Positions 1-7,403 are shown, counted from the first letter of the stretch. The stretch: DNA of 11,250 bases from CAYPQL01 sp964412905 (GCA_964412905.1 CAYPQL010000042.1:1-11250), one strand, 5' to 3'. Made by a program: numbers and translations. The notes: generated by a model not told the origin, from the letters alone.

Positions 1-543
1 GAAGCCGTCGTAAAATTCGCCGATAACGGTATTAAAAACGATATTGCCGATTTTTTTAAATAATCCGTCTTTAACGGATCCTTCCAATTTGCTTTCCGCG
101 ATAATTTCGTTGGCGAAACTAAAAGCCATATCGCCGACGCAGATCGCCTGCGAATTGCCGTAGTGAATCGCGTCCGAGAAATTTCTGCATTTTTTTCCGG
201 CGGACTTGCGATAAAAATAATGCACCGATGGCTTGCCTCGGCGCAAATTATCTCTATCTATCACATCATCGTGAATAATTAAAAAGGTGTGGAGCATTTC
301 CGGCGCCATTGCCGCCCTCATCGCCTCTTTTTTGTTTTTTCCTCCCAGCGCCAAATAGGTGTGATACATCAAGGCCGGCCTGATTCTTTTGCCGGAGCGC
401 AAAATATAATTTTTGAGATTCGCCGTTGCCGCCAAAGCCACAGGAGATATTTTTTTCGCTTCCCCGGCTTTCGCGTCCAAAAATCGCTCCAGCTCCTGGT
501 CAAATATTTTTTTAAAATTTTTCAAATCCTCCCCTACTTTCAT
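1..543 (-). CDS. trans-isoprenyl (polyprenyl) diphosphate synthase, N-terminal part
   Basis: The reverse strand translates without a stop from an ATG at 543 to the window edge, giving 181 residues. The family usually has about 300-340, so roughly 140 residues lie outside. Visible family motifs are SGKRIRP (50-56, IPP-binding region), the first aspartate-rich motif DDVID (92-96) inside LIIHDDVIDRD, and RRGKPSVH just after it. These enzymes condense allylic diphosphates with IPP in the cytoplasm, using Mg2+ held by the aspartates. The second aspartate motif is off the window, so activity cannot be confirmed here. Phe87 lies five residues before the first Asp and there is no two-residue insertion in the motif. 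That pattern is known from archaeal-type GGPP synthases, so a C20 product is a reasonable but unproven inference. The gene follows the large surface-protein gene by 39 nt on the same strand. A TATAAT-like sequence in that gap could give it its own promoter. No Shine-Dalgarno is visible. Confidence 0.93.
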   Translation of the reverse strand, partial: MKVGEDLKNFKKIFDQELERFLDAKAGEAKKISPVALAATANLKNYILRSGKRIRPALMYHTYLALGGKNKKEAMRAAMAPEMLHTFLIIHDDVIDRDNLRRGKPSVHYFYRKSAGKKCRNFSDAIHYGNSQAICVGDMAFSFANEIIAESKLEGSVKDGLFKKIGNIVFNTVIGEFYDGF

Positions 544-582
544 ACAATAATTATGATTATTATATTATATCCTTAACCATAC
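544..582 (-). promoter_or_regulatory. AT-rich gap with possible -10 box for the prenyltransferase gene
   Basis: Read on the minus strand, this 39-nt gap contains overlapping TATAAT-like sequences (GATATAATATAATAAT) about 20-30 nt before the prenyltransferase ATG. No clear -35 box and no Shine-Dalgarno are visible, so it is a candidate promoter only. The gap is short enough that read-through from the upstream gene is equally possible. Confidence 0.3.
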
Positions 583-3500
583 CTATTCAACCGAGAGCTT
601 AAAATAAAGATCGTGTCCGTTAAGATTATCTATATAATCTATGGATTCTCCATTCGGGTAAGAATCCTGTATTGAACCGCCCCACTGAATTGTAGAGCCG
701 AGAATATTAAACTGAAAAGTAATTTTGTAATAATAAAGGGGATTAAAAATAAAAGTATCCGGAAGCTTGGGAAATTTAAAAATTACGTCTTCGCTTGAAC
801 CCGCCAGAATAATTTGATACATCGGATCCCCAAAGTAACCCGTCAAAAGAAAACTGCCGGCAACCTGTTTCGTATAATTGGCATCCGAATATATTGATAC
901 TATTAAAGTTTTGTAACTGACATCGCAGGGAAAAAGAGAGTTGCAATGTATATTAATACTTGCTTTCGCGGGGGTTTGGCTAAATCCATTCCCGATTGTT
1001 TGAGAAACTTGAGGCCAGTAGCCATCACTGCCATAATTGGTAGATAAAGCAAAATAAGTCATTACCAAGTTCTGCAAAAAGACAGGAGAAGGAAAAGCAT
1101 AAGAAGTAAAGGAAATTTCGCTTTCAAGTCCAGTATTATCTTTGGTTTTAATGGCAAAATAGTATATTTGGCCTAAAGATAAATTTTCAATCGTTAATTC
1201 CTGCGAATCGCCTGCTACTACTACCGCAGGAATTAATGGCGCAAGAGAAGTGAAACTGAAATTTTGCGCGGTAATTTCGTCTGTTGAATAACGGATGTCG
1301 TAAAATAATTTTTCCGGATTGCCAAAATTGCCGTAGGGCGCGGTCCAGATCAATTCTATTGTGCGCGAATTACCCGCCACAGCTACAACGGAAAAATCAT
1401 TGATTTTTTTCGGCGCGTAAATAGGTTCAATCGGGCTTAATGAATTTTGCGGATCAGAAATTGTTCGCAAAACAAAATCCGCGCTGTTGTTATCGCTGTC
1501 CCAACCATTGCCCAGATATTTGTCGGCGCCGGCAGACATTGATTCTGCGGTGGAAGAATAATTTGCTTTGCGTTCAATGGATTGCCCAGTTTTAAGTCCA
1601 CCAATTTGATCAATTTCAATCCCTTGACTTTCGGAAGCAATAATCGGCGCTAATTTTTCTCTTGGCGGCTTTTCACCCCATCCGACTTTATCAATGACTT
1701 GATTATCTTTGTCGAGCAAAATAACTCCGCTAACACCGGTCAGAAGTTCGCCTCCATAAGTAGCGTCTATATTTACGCTGCCTAAACTGCCATGTCCAAT
1801 AAGGAAATACCCATGCGAATTAATTGTATTGTTGGTCCAAGTTATTTCTTTTTCAGTAGCATTCCCCGAAGAATCTACGAGTTTAATTTTCAAGCCGATC
1901 TGTACAGTAAGACTCACAGAAGAATCTGTGGGATTATAGATCTCAATAAATTCATTGGAGGCATTATTGATACCAACCGCTATTTCCGAAATTACAATAT
2001 GATTCACTTCTGCGTTCGCAGCCGACGAAGGCGAATTTGAAATCTCGGAAACATTGTTTAATTCATCTTTGGACTTAATAGCAAAATAGTATGTTTGGCC
2101 AGAGGATAAAGCAGTCGCGCTCCCTACTTCAATTTGCTCCGCATTATTGTCAACTGCTTCTGAAATTTGGCCCGCGTCTTGCCAGTTTATTTGACTGCCG
2201 GCAGCTCCGGTTTCAATAATCTTTTTTCCTTCCGCATAGCGGATTTCGTAAGAAACATTTTCTTCGGGCTTTGTCCAAGAAAGCTTGATTTTACCTCTGG
2301 TATCTCCCGCGACAGCGGCAAAATCAGTAATTTTTGCCGGCGCAATAGTATCAATTGTCCAGGAAAATTCCGCAGGAGTTTCATCTTTATTTCCAAATCT
2401 ATCATCTGCTATAACTTCCAATTTATACTCTCCATCGGCCAGATTTTCATAAACAGTGTTTTCTTTACAAAGCACAAAACTCTCATTATCAAGGCGGCAG
2501 TAAAAATTAGGATCATCTTCGCTTGAAGAAAATTTAAAAACAGCCGTATTTTGATTGGTTAAAAGAGAAGGATTGATAATAATAGATGTTTCCGGCGGAT
2601 AAATGTCTCTCCAGCGCCGGCGCGGAGCAGGCTGGCCATTAGTCGTTGAAACGCTGACGCTGTCGGGGTTTTGTAAATTATCAGCATTGCCTTGATTTTC
2701 CTCTGTCGCGCCAGAAGCTTCTTTTTGATTTTCTTTTTCAGTATCTTTTGCTCTCTGATCTTTTGCTTCACCCTCCGCTCTGGCGTTATCTTTCGCGATT
2801 TCAACTTCTTTGTTCGCCGTATCGTTTTCTTTCTTTGCCGTATCATTATCCCGAGTCTGTTTTTCTTGCTCCGCGTTTTTAATCTCCGTTGGCTGCTTTT
2901 TTTCTTGCAAAGCATCGGCAATATTTTCCGTAGAAATATTTTTTGGTTCTGTCATCGGTTCTTCGCCGCGCGTTACTTTAATTTTCCAAGAAGCAACGCC
3001 GTCTCCCAGCCAATTAAAATTACCAGTGTCATCCTGCCAAACCGGCCGAACTTTAAAAAAATAATCGCCGGCAATTGGCGGCGACTTGATTAAAAAATTA
3101 AAATTACCAAACGAACCAGAATTAACTTGCGGCTCGGTTAATTTGGCGGGGCGAATAGGGGTTAACCAAGATGAATGATAAAATTGGTTTGCGACATCGT
3201 TTTTAAGATAGACGTTTAAATAAATTTTGTCCCGTTGCCAAACCGCGGTGCCTGTGTTTTTAAATTGGGCGCTTAAATTGATTTCTTTGTTCGGTTCAAT
3301 AATTGTTTCCGGCTCTGACTGCAAAATAAGCGCGGCGCTATAAATGGGCTCTTCTAAAATTTTTGCTTGGGCTGTATCGCTGGACAATCGCGTTTTTCTA
3401 ATTAGCTCCTCAACCGTCGTTGCGCCTGCTGGCGGCGGAACCGAAAAATCAAAAACCAGCGCCTTAGAATTGGCAGACGAGGTAAGAGAATAAGAAATTT

Positions 3501-4608
3501 TATTTTTTATTTGATTAAGCCCCGAAGTAATGTTATTCGCAGTCGCGATAATTGCTGAATTCACGGTAGTCGCGGTTTGAATAGCCGGCTTGATAAAATA
3601 ATAAGTCGCGTAAGTATCCGGTTTCTGAATTGCCGCAGGATTATCTTTGGCTTTTCTTACTTCGTCTTTAAAAAGTTTGATTATGCCGGCGCCGGCTAAG
3701 ATGGATTTTGGGGCGAGTCGGGACCAATAGTCGGCATGAATTTCGGGAGTTTTATCAGATATTTTATAAACGTTTTGTTTCTGATCCCCATCGTATAAAA
3801 TTTTTGCTAATTTAAATTTATTCCCATTTTCATCTATGCCATAAACATATTCTATAGACCTTCCGTTATCTGATATTTCTTTTCCTTCAACCGCATTATT
3901 ATTTGGTTCTGAATAAGCATAAATCGTGTCTTTGCTGAAAAATTTGGTATTAGTATAGTTCGCCACATTATCAAAATAAGTATCCAGATTATTAAAAATA
4001 ATCGGTTTCTTGTTTTCTTGAAATAATTTATCCGCAAAATTAAATTTAAGGCCGCCTGATTTTGCCTGATTTCCAGTCCAAGTTTCATACGGCTCATAGT
4101 CAACGAAATTTCTGATTATCAGCCAATTTTGGTAAGCTTCCAGTTCTTTGGGTGATAAATGAAAATCATTTCTGACATGCGCCGGTACAGCAGCATCTTC
4201 AATTAAATGTAAAATATGTCCGAGAGATTCATAAGCATGTTCCTTGTCACCGTTAACATAATCATAAATCGCCCGNNNNNNNNNNNNNNNNNNNNNNNNN
4301 NNNNNNNNNNNNNNNNNNNNNNNNNNNNNNNNNNNNNNNNNNNNNNNNNNNNNNNNNNNNNNNNNNNNNNNNNNNAAATCAATGGTCTCTTCCGGCGTGT
4401 TACCGCCGACAAAATCTTCCTTGTAAGGCTTTAAATAATCTTCTAAAAACTTTTTGTATTTCATTTCCGACACATACGGCCCGATGACTTTAAAATAGCC
4501 ATAAACACCAAGAACATAACCGGCGGCCAAACCAACAACAACCAAACCGCTCACAATGACTCCGAACTTAATTTTCCGCCCCAAACTTTTTTGATTTTCT
4601 GTTTCCAT
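583..4608 (-). CDS. membrane-anchored multidomain surface protein with zinc PLC/S1-P1-nuclease-like head
   Basis: About 1341 residues in frame across a 100-N gap (residues 78-111 unknown, true gap length unknown). A single hydrophobic segment (about 15-39) after a short basic tail suggests a signal anchor with the rest outside the cell. Residues 112-150 contain LGHILHLIEDAAVPAH. His134, Asp138 and His144 reproduce the H-x3-D-x5-H zinc-ligand spacing of bacterial phospholipase C and S1/P1 nucleases. Other ligands are missing or fall in the gap, so catalysis is uncertain. Downstream modules are: about 420-545 an Ig-like domain resembling the NBR1/FW type (FKNTGTAVW), 556-655 a K/E/N/D-rich linker, 670-751 an Ig-like repeat (PPETSI...SSSEDDPNFYC...FSWTID), 755-860 FN3, 866-985 lamin-tail-like (ISEIAV...EFIEIYNP), 1070-1172 a second FN3 and 1173-1341 an unassigned beta-rich end. 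It follows the 33-aa membrane gene by 26 nt and has a decayed paralogue at 6838-7137. The substrate is unknown. Confidence 0.85.
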   Translation of the reverse strand: METENQKSLGRKIKFGVIVSGLVVVGLAAGYVLGVYGYFKVIGPYVSEMKYKKFLEDYLKPYKEDFVGGNTPEETIDXXXXXXXXXXXXXXXXXXXXXXXXXXXXXXXXXXRAIYDYVNGDKEHAYESLGHILHLIEDAAVPAHVRNDFHLSPKELEAYQNWLIIRNFVDYEPYETWTGNQAKSGGLKFNFADKLFQENKKPIIFNNLDTYFDNVANYTNTKFFSKDTIYAYSEPNNNAVEGKEISDNGRSIEYVYGIDENGNKFKLAKILYDGDQKQNVYKISDKTPEIHADYWSRLAPKSILAGAGIIKLFKDEVRKAKDNPAAIQKPDTYATYYFIKPAIQTATTVNSAIIATANNITSGLNQIKNKISYSLTSSANSKALVFDFSVPPPAGATTVEELIRKTRLSSDTAQAKILEEPIYSAALILQSEPETIIEPNKEINLSAQFKNTGTAVWQRDKIYLNVYLKNDVANQFYHSSWLTPIRPAKLTEPQVNSGSFGNFNFLIKSPPIAGDYFFKVRPVWQDDTGNFNWLGDGVASWKIKVTRGEEPMTEPKNISTENIADALQEKKQPTEIKNAEQEKQTRDNDTAKKENDTANKEVEIAKDNARAEGEAKDQRAKDTEKENQKEASGATEENQGNADNLQNPDSVSVSTTNGQPAPRRRWRDIYPPETSIIINPSLLTNQNTAVFKFSSSEDDPNFYCRLDNESFVLCKENTVYENLADGEYKLEVIADDRFGNKDETPAEFSWTIDTIAPAKITDFAAVAGDTRGKIKLSWTKPEENVSYEIRYAEGKKIIETGAAGSQINWQDAGQISEAVDNNAEQIEVGSATALSSGQTYYFAIKSKDELNNVSEISNSPSSAANAEVNHIVISEIAVGINNASNEFIEIYNPTDSSVSLTVQIGLKIKLVDSSGNATEKEITWTNNTINSHGYFLIGHGSLGSVNIDATYGGELLTGVSGVILLDKDNQVIDKVGWGEKPPREKLAPIIASESQGIEIDQIGGLKTGQSIERKANYSSTAESMSAGADKYLGNGWDSDNNSADFVLRTISDPQNSLSPIEPIYAPKKINDFSVVAVAGNSRTIELIWTAPYGNFGNPEKLFYDIRYSTDEITAQNFSFTSLAPLIPAVVVAGDSQELTIENLSLGQIYYFAIKTKDNTGLESEISFTSYAFPSPVFLQNLVMTYFALSTNYGSDGYWPQVSQTIGNGFSQTPAKASINIHCNSLFPCDVSYKTLIVSIYSDANYTKQVAGSFLLTGYFGDPMYQIILAGSSEDVIFKFPKLPDTFIFNPLYYYKITFQFNILGSTIQWGGSIQDSYPNGESIDYIDNLNGHDLYFKLSVE
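4276..4375. other. assembly gap (100 N) inside the large surface-protein gene
   Basis: Exactly 100 N, a usual placeholder size, so the real gap length is unknown. The flanks show no overlap with each other, so sequence is probably missing. The reading frame is open on both sides and matches across 100 N, but this is not proof that the frame is right. The pseudogene at 6838-7137 covers the same part of the paralogue and shows what kind of sequence belongs here, ending in ERAIKDY just where this gene resumes with RAIYDY. Confidence 0.97.
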
Positions 4609-4634
4609 AAATTTTATAAAATATTAATTAAAAA

Positions 4635-4736
4635 TTACACCGGAAAATCCCGATATACAACATAAACGCCGGCGATAAAACCAATCGCCAGCGCGAGTAA
4701 AAAAATCGCAATAAATTTTTTGATAGTTGGGTTCAT
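4635..4736 (-). CDS. 33-aa single-span membrane microprotein, copy 1
   Basis: A small ORF of 33 codons plus TAA. The protein has a short polar start with two lysines (MNPTIKK), one hydrophobic helix rich in Leu, Ala, Ile and Gly (about 8-28, core FLLALAIGFIAG), then VVYRD and a five-residue-or-less tail. Lysines before the helix suggest an N-in topology. Support for a real gene comes from three facts. Its ATG overlaps the TGA of the endonuclease gene as ATGA. It fills the space before the large surface-protein gene. A paralogue at 7268-7366 shares IFLLALAIGF, AG, and VVYRD and sits before a pseudogene of the same large protein. I do not recognise a family. A small partner subunit or export helper of the surface protein is one guess; a role tied to the restriction system through coupling is another. 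Confidence 0.7.
   Translation of the reverse strand: MNPTIKKFIAIFLLALAIGFIAGVYVVYRDFPV
4677..4703. repeat. 27-bp exact direct repeat, copy 1 (within microprotein gene)
   Basis: This 27-nt stretch, centred on CCAATCGCCAGCGCGAG, is identical to 7307-7333. It encodes the conserved FLLALAIGF core of both microproteins. The rest of the two genes has diverged, so this is the best-kept part of a duplication rather than a mobile-element end. Confidence 0.85.
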
Positions 4737-5665
4737 GCAACAATATCGCTGTTGGTTAAATCGGCAAACAAAGATTCAAACCCGAAAGTATTTACCCAAA
4801 AATTATTAGTATTCCGAGATAAAAATTTATTTATCTCTCTTTGCTGTGTTTTTAATTTACTTCCATTCTTTTTATTGCTTAAGATAATATTTGAATAAAC
4901 TCCGTCTAAAAACGCGATATAATAAATATTTTTATCCTTTTCTTTCAGACTGATAATTTCAATCAGCTCGGAGATTTGTTTGTCTTGTTCCCCGCCTGAA
5001 GTATTTAAATGCTTTGCTTCGCATAAAAATATTTTTTTGCCGCATTTAATAATCAAATCCAGTTTTTTGTTTTGTTTTTTAGCGGATAATTTGATATTCA
5101 AATTTTTCCGGACATTTTTTACGCTAAATACTTTTGAAAATTTAGCAACAGATTTCTCTTTATTAAAAAATTCATCCCATATTTTTACTTCTTGAAAACC
5201 ATACCTTTTTAGAATATGTAAAAGCTTATTCTCGCCGCAATTTCCTTTTTTACGTCCGGAGTTTGAATCTAAAATCGCTTGAATCCATTCTTCGGGAACA
5301 GCCTCGTTTAAAATTCTTTTGGCAAAATATCTTTTTGTAATTTTTTCGAGCAAAACCATATCCTTTTTAGCAAAACCTAAAACACTATCGCAGGCATTTA
5401 TAAAACAAGAAAATTCTGAACAATTTGAAAAATTATCTAAAACTTTTGAAAGCTCTATAAAATATTTCTCTACAACTTTTTTATCCTCATTTTTACTCCA
5501 CAGCGTCTTAATTGTAATTAAAATATTTTTAATTTCTTTCGTACTGGAAATATATTTTTCAATTTGTGGATGTTTTTCAGCAAAAATATAAAAATCATCT
5601 AAAATCTTCTCTTGATTATTTTTAGATATTTCAAAATAGTGAAGGCTGTTTTGTATTTTTTTCAT
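4733..5665 (-). CDS. type II restriction endonuclease, PD-(D/E)XK superfamily
   Basis: 310 residues. The C-terminal half carries a nuclease core: CGENKLLHILKRYGF (an alpha-helix Glu typical of this fold), then LDLIIK with Asp203, and FLCEAKH with Glu216 and Lys218. Asp-x12-Glu-x-Lys is the metal-binding and catalytic pattern of the superfamily. KHLNTSGGEQDKQ follows and is reminiscent of type II enzymes, but I cannot name a subtype or recognition site. The N-terminal half (1-150) is helical and lysine-rich without a motif I know, perhaps for DNA recognition. The start overlaps the methyltransferase gene by 35 nt in another frame, and the next Met is far inside, so this start is likely. The TGA stop overlaps the microprotein ATG. 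The gene is visibly more AT-rich than the kinase and surface-protein genes, consistent with acquisition from elsewhere. Confidence 0.85.
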   Translation of the reverse strand: MKKIQNSLHYFEISKNNQEKILDDFYIFAEKHPQIEKYISSTKEIKNILITIKTLWSKNEDKKVVEKYFIELSKVLDNFSNCSEFSCFINACDSVLGFAKKDMVLLEKITKRYFAKRILNEAVPEEWIQAILDSNSGRKKGNCGENKLLHILKRYGFQEVKIWDEFFNKEKSVAKFSKVFSVKNVRKNLNIKLSAKKQNKKLDLIIKCGKKIFLCEAKHLNTSGGEQDKQISELIEIISLKEKDKNIYYIAFLDGVYSNIILSNKKNGSKLKTQQREINKFLSRNTNNFWVNTFGFESLFADLTNSDIVA

Positions 5666-6764
5666 AAATATGATTCAAAAATTTATAAGCCCAATCAAAA
5701 GAAATTCTTTTCCTGTTATTGTCTCTGAAATTGGTTAAAAAAAATGAAAGATATTTGCTTCTTTCCAGATTTAATTCTTCATTAAACTTTTTCATTAAAT
5801 CCATTTGCGTATCAATAGACACTTCATTTTTAAAAATTAAATGCGCCATATTACGAGAACTATTCTTGCCAACAAGACCGGCAATTCCGTATTTTCTTAT
5901 ATCTTCAAGCTGAATCTTCTTTCCGTTTTTACTATCAATGGCGCGTAAAAATAAAATATTTTTTTTAACCAACTTATTTAAATCTCTGCTAACTCTAAAA
6001 ATTTTCTTATCTTTAATATTTTGAAGCGCCATTTCAACTTCATATTCGCCAGACCGCAAATAATCCTCTGTTAATCGGAAGATCCCTAAATAGTTTTTAG
6101 TGCCTTTTATTCTACTGATAAATTCTCCGCCCAATTGCCAATTAAATCTTTTCTCAACCATAAAATCAACTCGTTTATTTTCTGGAAAAATTGTAACAAT
6201 AATACTATTTTTTTCATAATTAGTTTCTCTTTTCTTGAAATAAAAAGATATTACATTATAAGTAGTGTCTTCAAAAACTCGTTCCGAGAAAATATTCAAT
6301 TTTACTATTTCAAATTTAGCAAAAAATAAATTTCTGATTTTACTGGAATTTTCCGCGCAAAGAAAATTTAAAGGAACAATTAATATGCCCTCCTCGCAAT
6401 TTAAGATTGAAAATATTGATATTTGATATAAATCCTCAAAATTTGAATAAGCCCCGCAAAAAAACTTTTCTTTTGTTTCTTTATCTGCTTTATTTTTATG
6501 CAAATATGGCGGATTAGTGCAAACAAATTTATAACTGCGGGGAGAATTTATTGAATCATTGTAAAAAACAATTTTATCATCCGTATATTTTTTATCACAA
6601 TCAAACCCCATAACTTTTTTACAGCTATTTTTCTTCGCCCATTTAACCAAATCCTGATTTCCGGCAAACGGATCAATAACTTCTTTATTTCGTATAAATT
6701 CACCTAATCCCCGCAAGATATAATCAGAATTTGTTGTAAAAAATTGCCCAAATTGTTTTTTCAT
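5631..6764 (-). CDS. N6-adenine DNA methyltransferase of a type II R-M system (gamma-like)
   Basis: 377 residues. Motifs run in the order X-I-IV: GQFFTT (6-11), VIDPFAGNQDL (29-39, AdoMet-binding motif I), GFDCD (53-57, motif II) and TNPPYL (83-88, the NPPY catalytic motif of N6-adenine and N4-cytosine enzymes). This order and the GQFFT start fit gamma-class adenine methyltransferases of the TaqI/Eco57I kind. The C-terminal two thirds has no motif I recognise and probably holds the target-recognition region. The enzyme would methylate the host site and protect it from the partner nuclease encoded directly downstream, whose start lies inside this gene. Two TATAAT boxes lie upstream. No controller (C) protein gene is visible, so methylase-first order with translational overlap may set the timing. 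It is AT-rich like the nuclease gene. Confidence 0.92.
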   Translation of the reverse strand: MKKQFGQFFTTNSDYILRGLGEFIRNKEVIDPFAGNQDLVKWAKKNSCKKVMGFDCDKKYTDDKIVFYNDSINSPRSYKFVCTNPPYLHKNKADKETKEKFFCGAYSNFEDLYQISIFSILNCEEGILIVPLNFLCAENSSKIRNLFFAKFEIVKLNIFSERVFEDTTYNVISFYFKKRETNYEKNSIIVTIFPENKRVDFMVEKRFNWQLGGEFISRIKGTKNYLGIFRLTEDYLRSGEYEVEMALQNIKDKKIFRVSRDLNKLVKKNILFLRAIDSKNGKKIQLEDIRKYGIAGLVGKNSSRNMAHLIFKNEVSIDTQMDLMKKFNEELNLERSKYLSFFLTNFRDNNRKRISFDWAYKFLNHIYEKNTKQPSLF

Positions 6765-6820
6765 GTGTTTTTCTCAACAAATTATACTAAATAATACATC
6801 ATCTACGCTAAAATTATACC
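6765..6820 (-). promoter_or_regulatory. candidate promoters of the R-M operon
   Basis: On the minus strand there are two exact TATAAT hexamers, at 6813-6818 and 6781-6786. The first has the extended -10 form TGGTATAAT. The second lies 17-22 nt before the methyltransferase ATG, which would give a leader of about 10 nt. No convincing -35 box is seen for either. The only hint of a ribosome site is TTGAGAAAA before the ATG. Confidence 0.45.
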
Positions 6821-6837
6821 ACCTTATAGAGTTTTAT

Positions 6838-7137
6838 TCAAACATTAATTTTATAAGATTCTCCCTCGTTCATATCAACGGTAAATAGAGTTGGTGAAGC
6901 GTGAAAATCACTGTAAGTATGCGCCGGAACAACCATATCTTCTATTAAATGCAGAATGTGTCCCAGCCCTATGAAAGCGCGTTCTTTATTGCCGCTGGCA
7001 TAATCCTTAATTGCTCTTTCCTAAGTATAATCGCCACCCGGAGAAGTCGCCTGCGTCAATGAATTATGCGCCCATTCTTTGGAAGTCAATTTTATTTCCG
7101 GAACTATTTCTCCTTTAGGAGTGGCGTCCTTGATTTA
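6838..7137 (-). pseudogene. decayed paralogue of the PLC/S1-P1-like surface protein
   Basis: One minus-strand frame reads IKDATPKGEIVPEIKL, continues through EWAHNSLTQAT and GGDYT, meets an in-frame TAG (7021-7023), then resumes with ERAIKDYASGNKERAF and LGHILHLIEDMVVPAH, and stops at 6838 after about 30 more residues. It aligns with the large protein's RAIYDYVNGDKEHAY, LGHILHLIEDAAVPAH and DFH-SP segments and keeps the H-x3-D-x5-H zinc pattern. The N-terminal anchor is absent, the TAG probably replaces a Trp codon (TGG), and everything after the zinc motif is lost, including the whole Ig/FN3 stalk. The 5' end is joined to a fragment of an unrelated gene. It is a dead remnant of a module duplicate whose intact copy is at 583-4736. 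Confidence 0.85.
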
Positions 7138-7226
7138 TAATCAATGTATTTCTGGCAAAACTCCGCAGTGAAGTCGTAGATAATTTCCGCTTGTTTGAAA
7201 AAAGGAAGCGATTTATAGCCATCCAT
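7104..7226 (-). pseudogene. 5' fragment of a four-helix-bundle (23S rRNA-IVP-like) gene
   Basis: An ATG at 7226 opens a 40-codon ORF whose first 34 residues (MDGYKSLPFFKQAEIIYDFT, then AEFCQKYIDYKSRT) look like the start of the four-helix-bundle suffix-domain proteins common in CPR genomes. That family normally continues after the RT with a DQM..QAARSGKQNI.EG segment and about 150 more residues. Here the match stops at Arg-Thr; six unrelated codons and a TAG follow, and another frame then encodes the PLC-like pseudogene. So this is a deletion junction between two genes. The family match is from memory of its N-terminal pattern and is moderately secure. It lies between the microprotein gene and the PLC pseudogene. 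Confidence 0.6.
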
Positions 7227-7267
7227 AAATTATATAATTTTTATAACTTGTATAGTTTTTATAAATG

Positions 7268-7366
7268 TTATAGAGTATCGCGGTACACCACCCAGATTCC
7301 AGCGACAAAACCAATCGCCAGCGCGAGTAAAAATATAACCAAATATTTTTTGTATTTTTTATCCAT
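7268..7366 (-). CDS. 32-aa single-span membrane microprotein, copy 2
   Basis: 32 codons plus TAA. It has a lysine- and tyrosine-rich start (MDKKYKKY), one hydrophobic helix (about 9-28, IFLLALAIGFVAG) and the ending VVYRDTL. It is clearly paralogous to the 33-aa protein at 4635-4736: the core IFLLALAIGF, the AG pair and VVYRD are shared, and 27 nt are identical. Its reading frame is intact although the PLC-like gene behind it has decayed, which hints that it is either kept by selection or a recent orphan. Upstream lie AT-rich sequence and a perfect 15-bp palindrome that could be an operator for it. The function is unknown. Confidence 0.6.
   Translation of the reverse strand: MDKKYKKYLVIFLLALAIGFVAGIWVVYRDTL
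7307..7333. repeat. 27-bp exact direct repeat, copy 2 (within microprotein gene)
   Basis: Identical to 4677-4703 and in the same orientation. It marks the duplicated small-membrane-protein gene on the other side of the restriction-modification pair. Confidence 0.85.
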
Positions 7367-7403
7367 AAAATTAAAAAATTAAGTTTTATTTTTCCAATTA
7401 AAT

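Noticed and set aside
2559..3093. Long frames in other phases over the K/E-rich linker of the surface protein (both strands)
   Set aside because: Low-complexity AAA/GAA-type codons keep several frames open. The products are Arg/Lys-rich or Phe-rich shadows.
7021..7023. Recoded TAG allowing a functional protein at 6838-7137
   Set aside because: The same frame also lacks an N-terminus and most of the C-terminus, and other genes here use standard stops, so decay is simpler.
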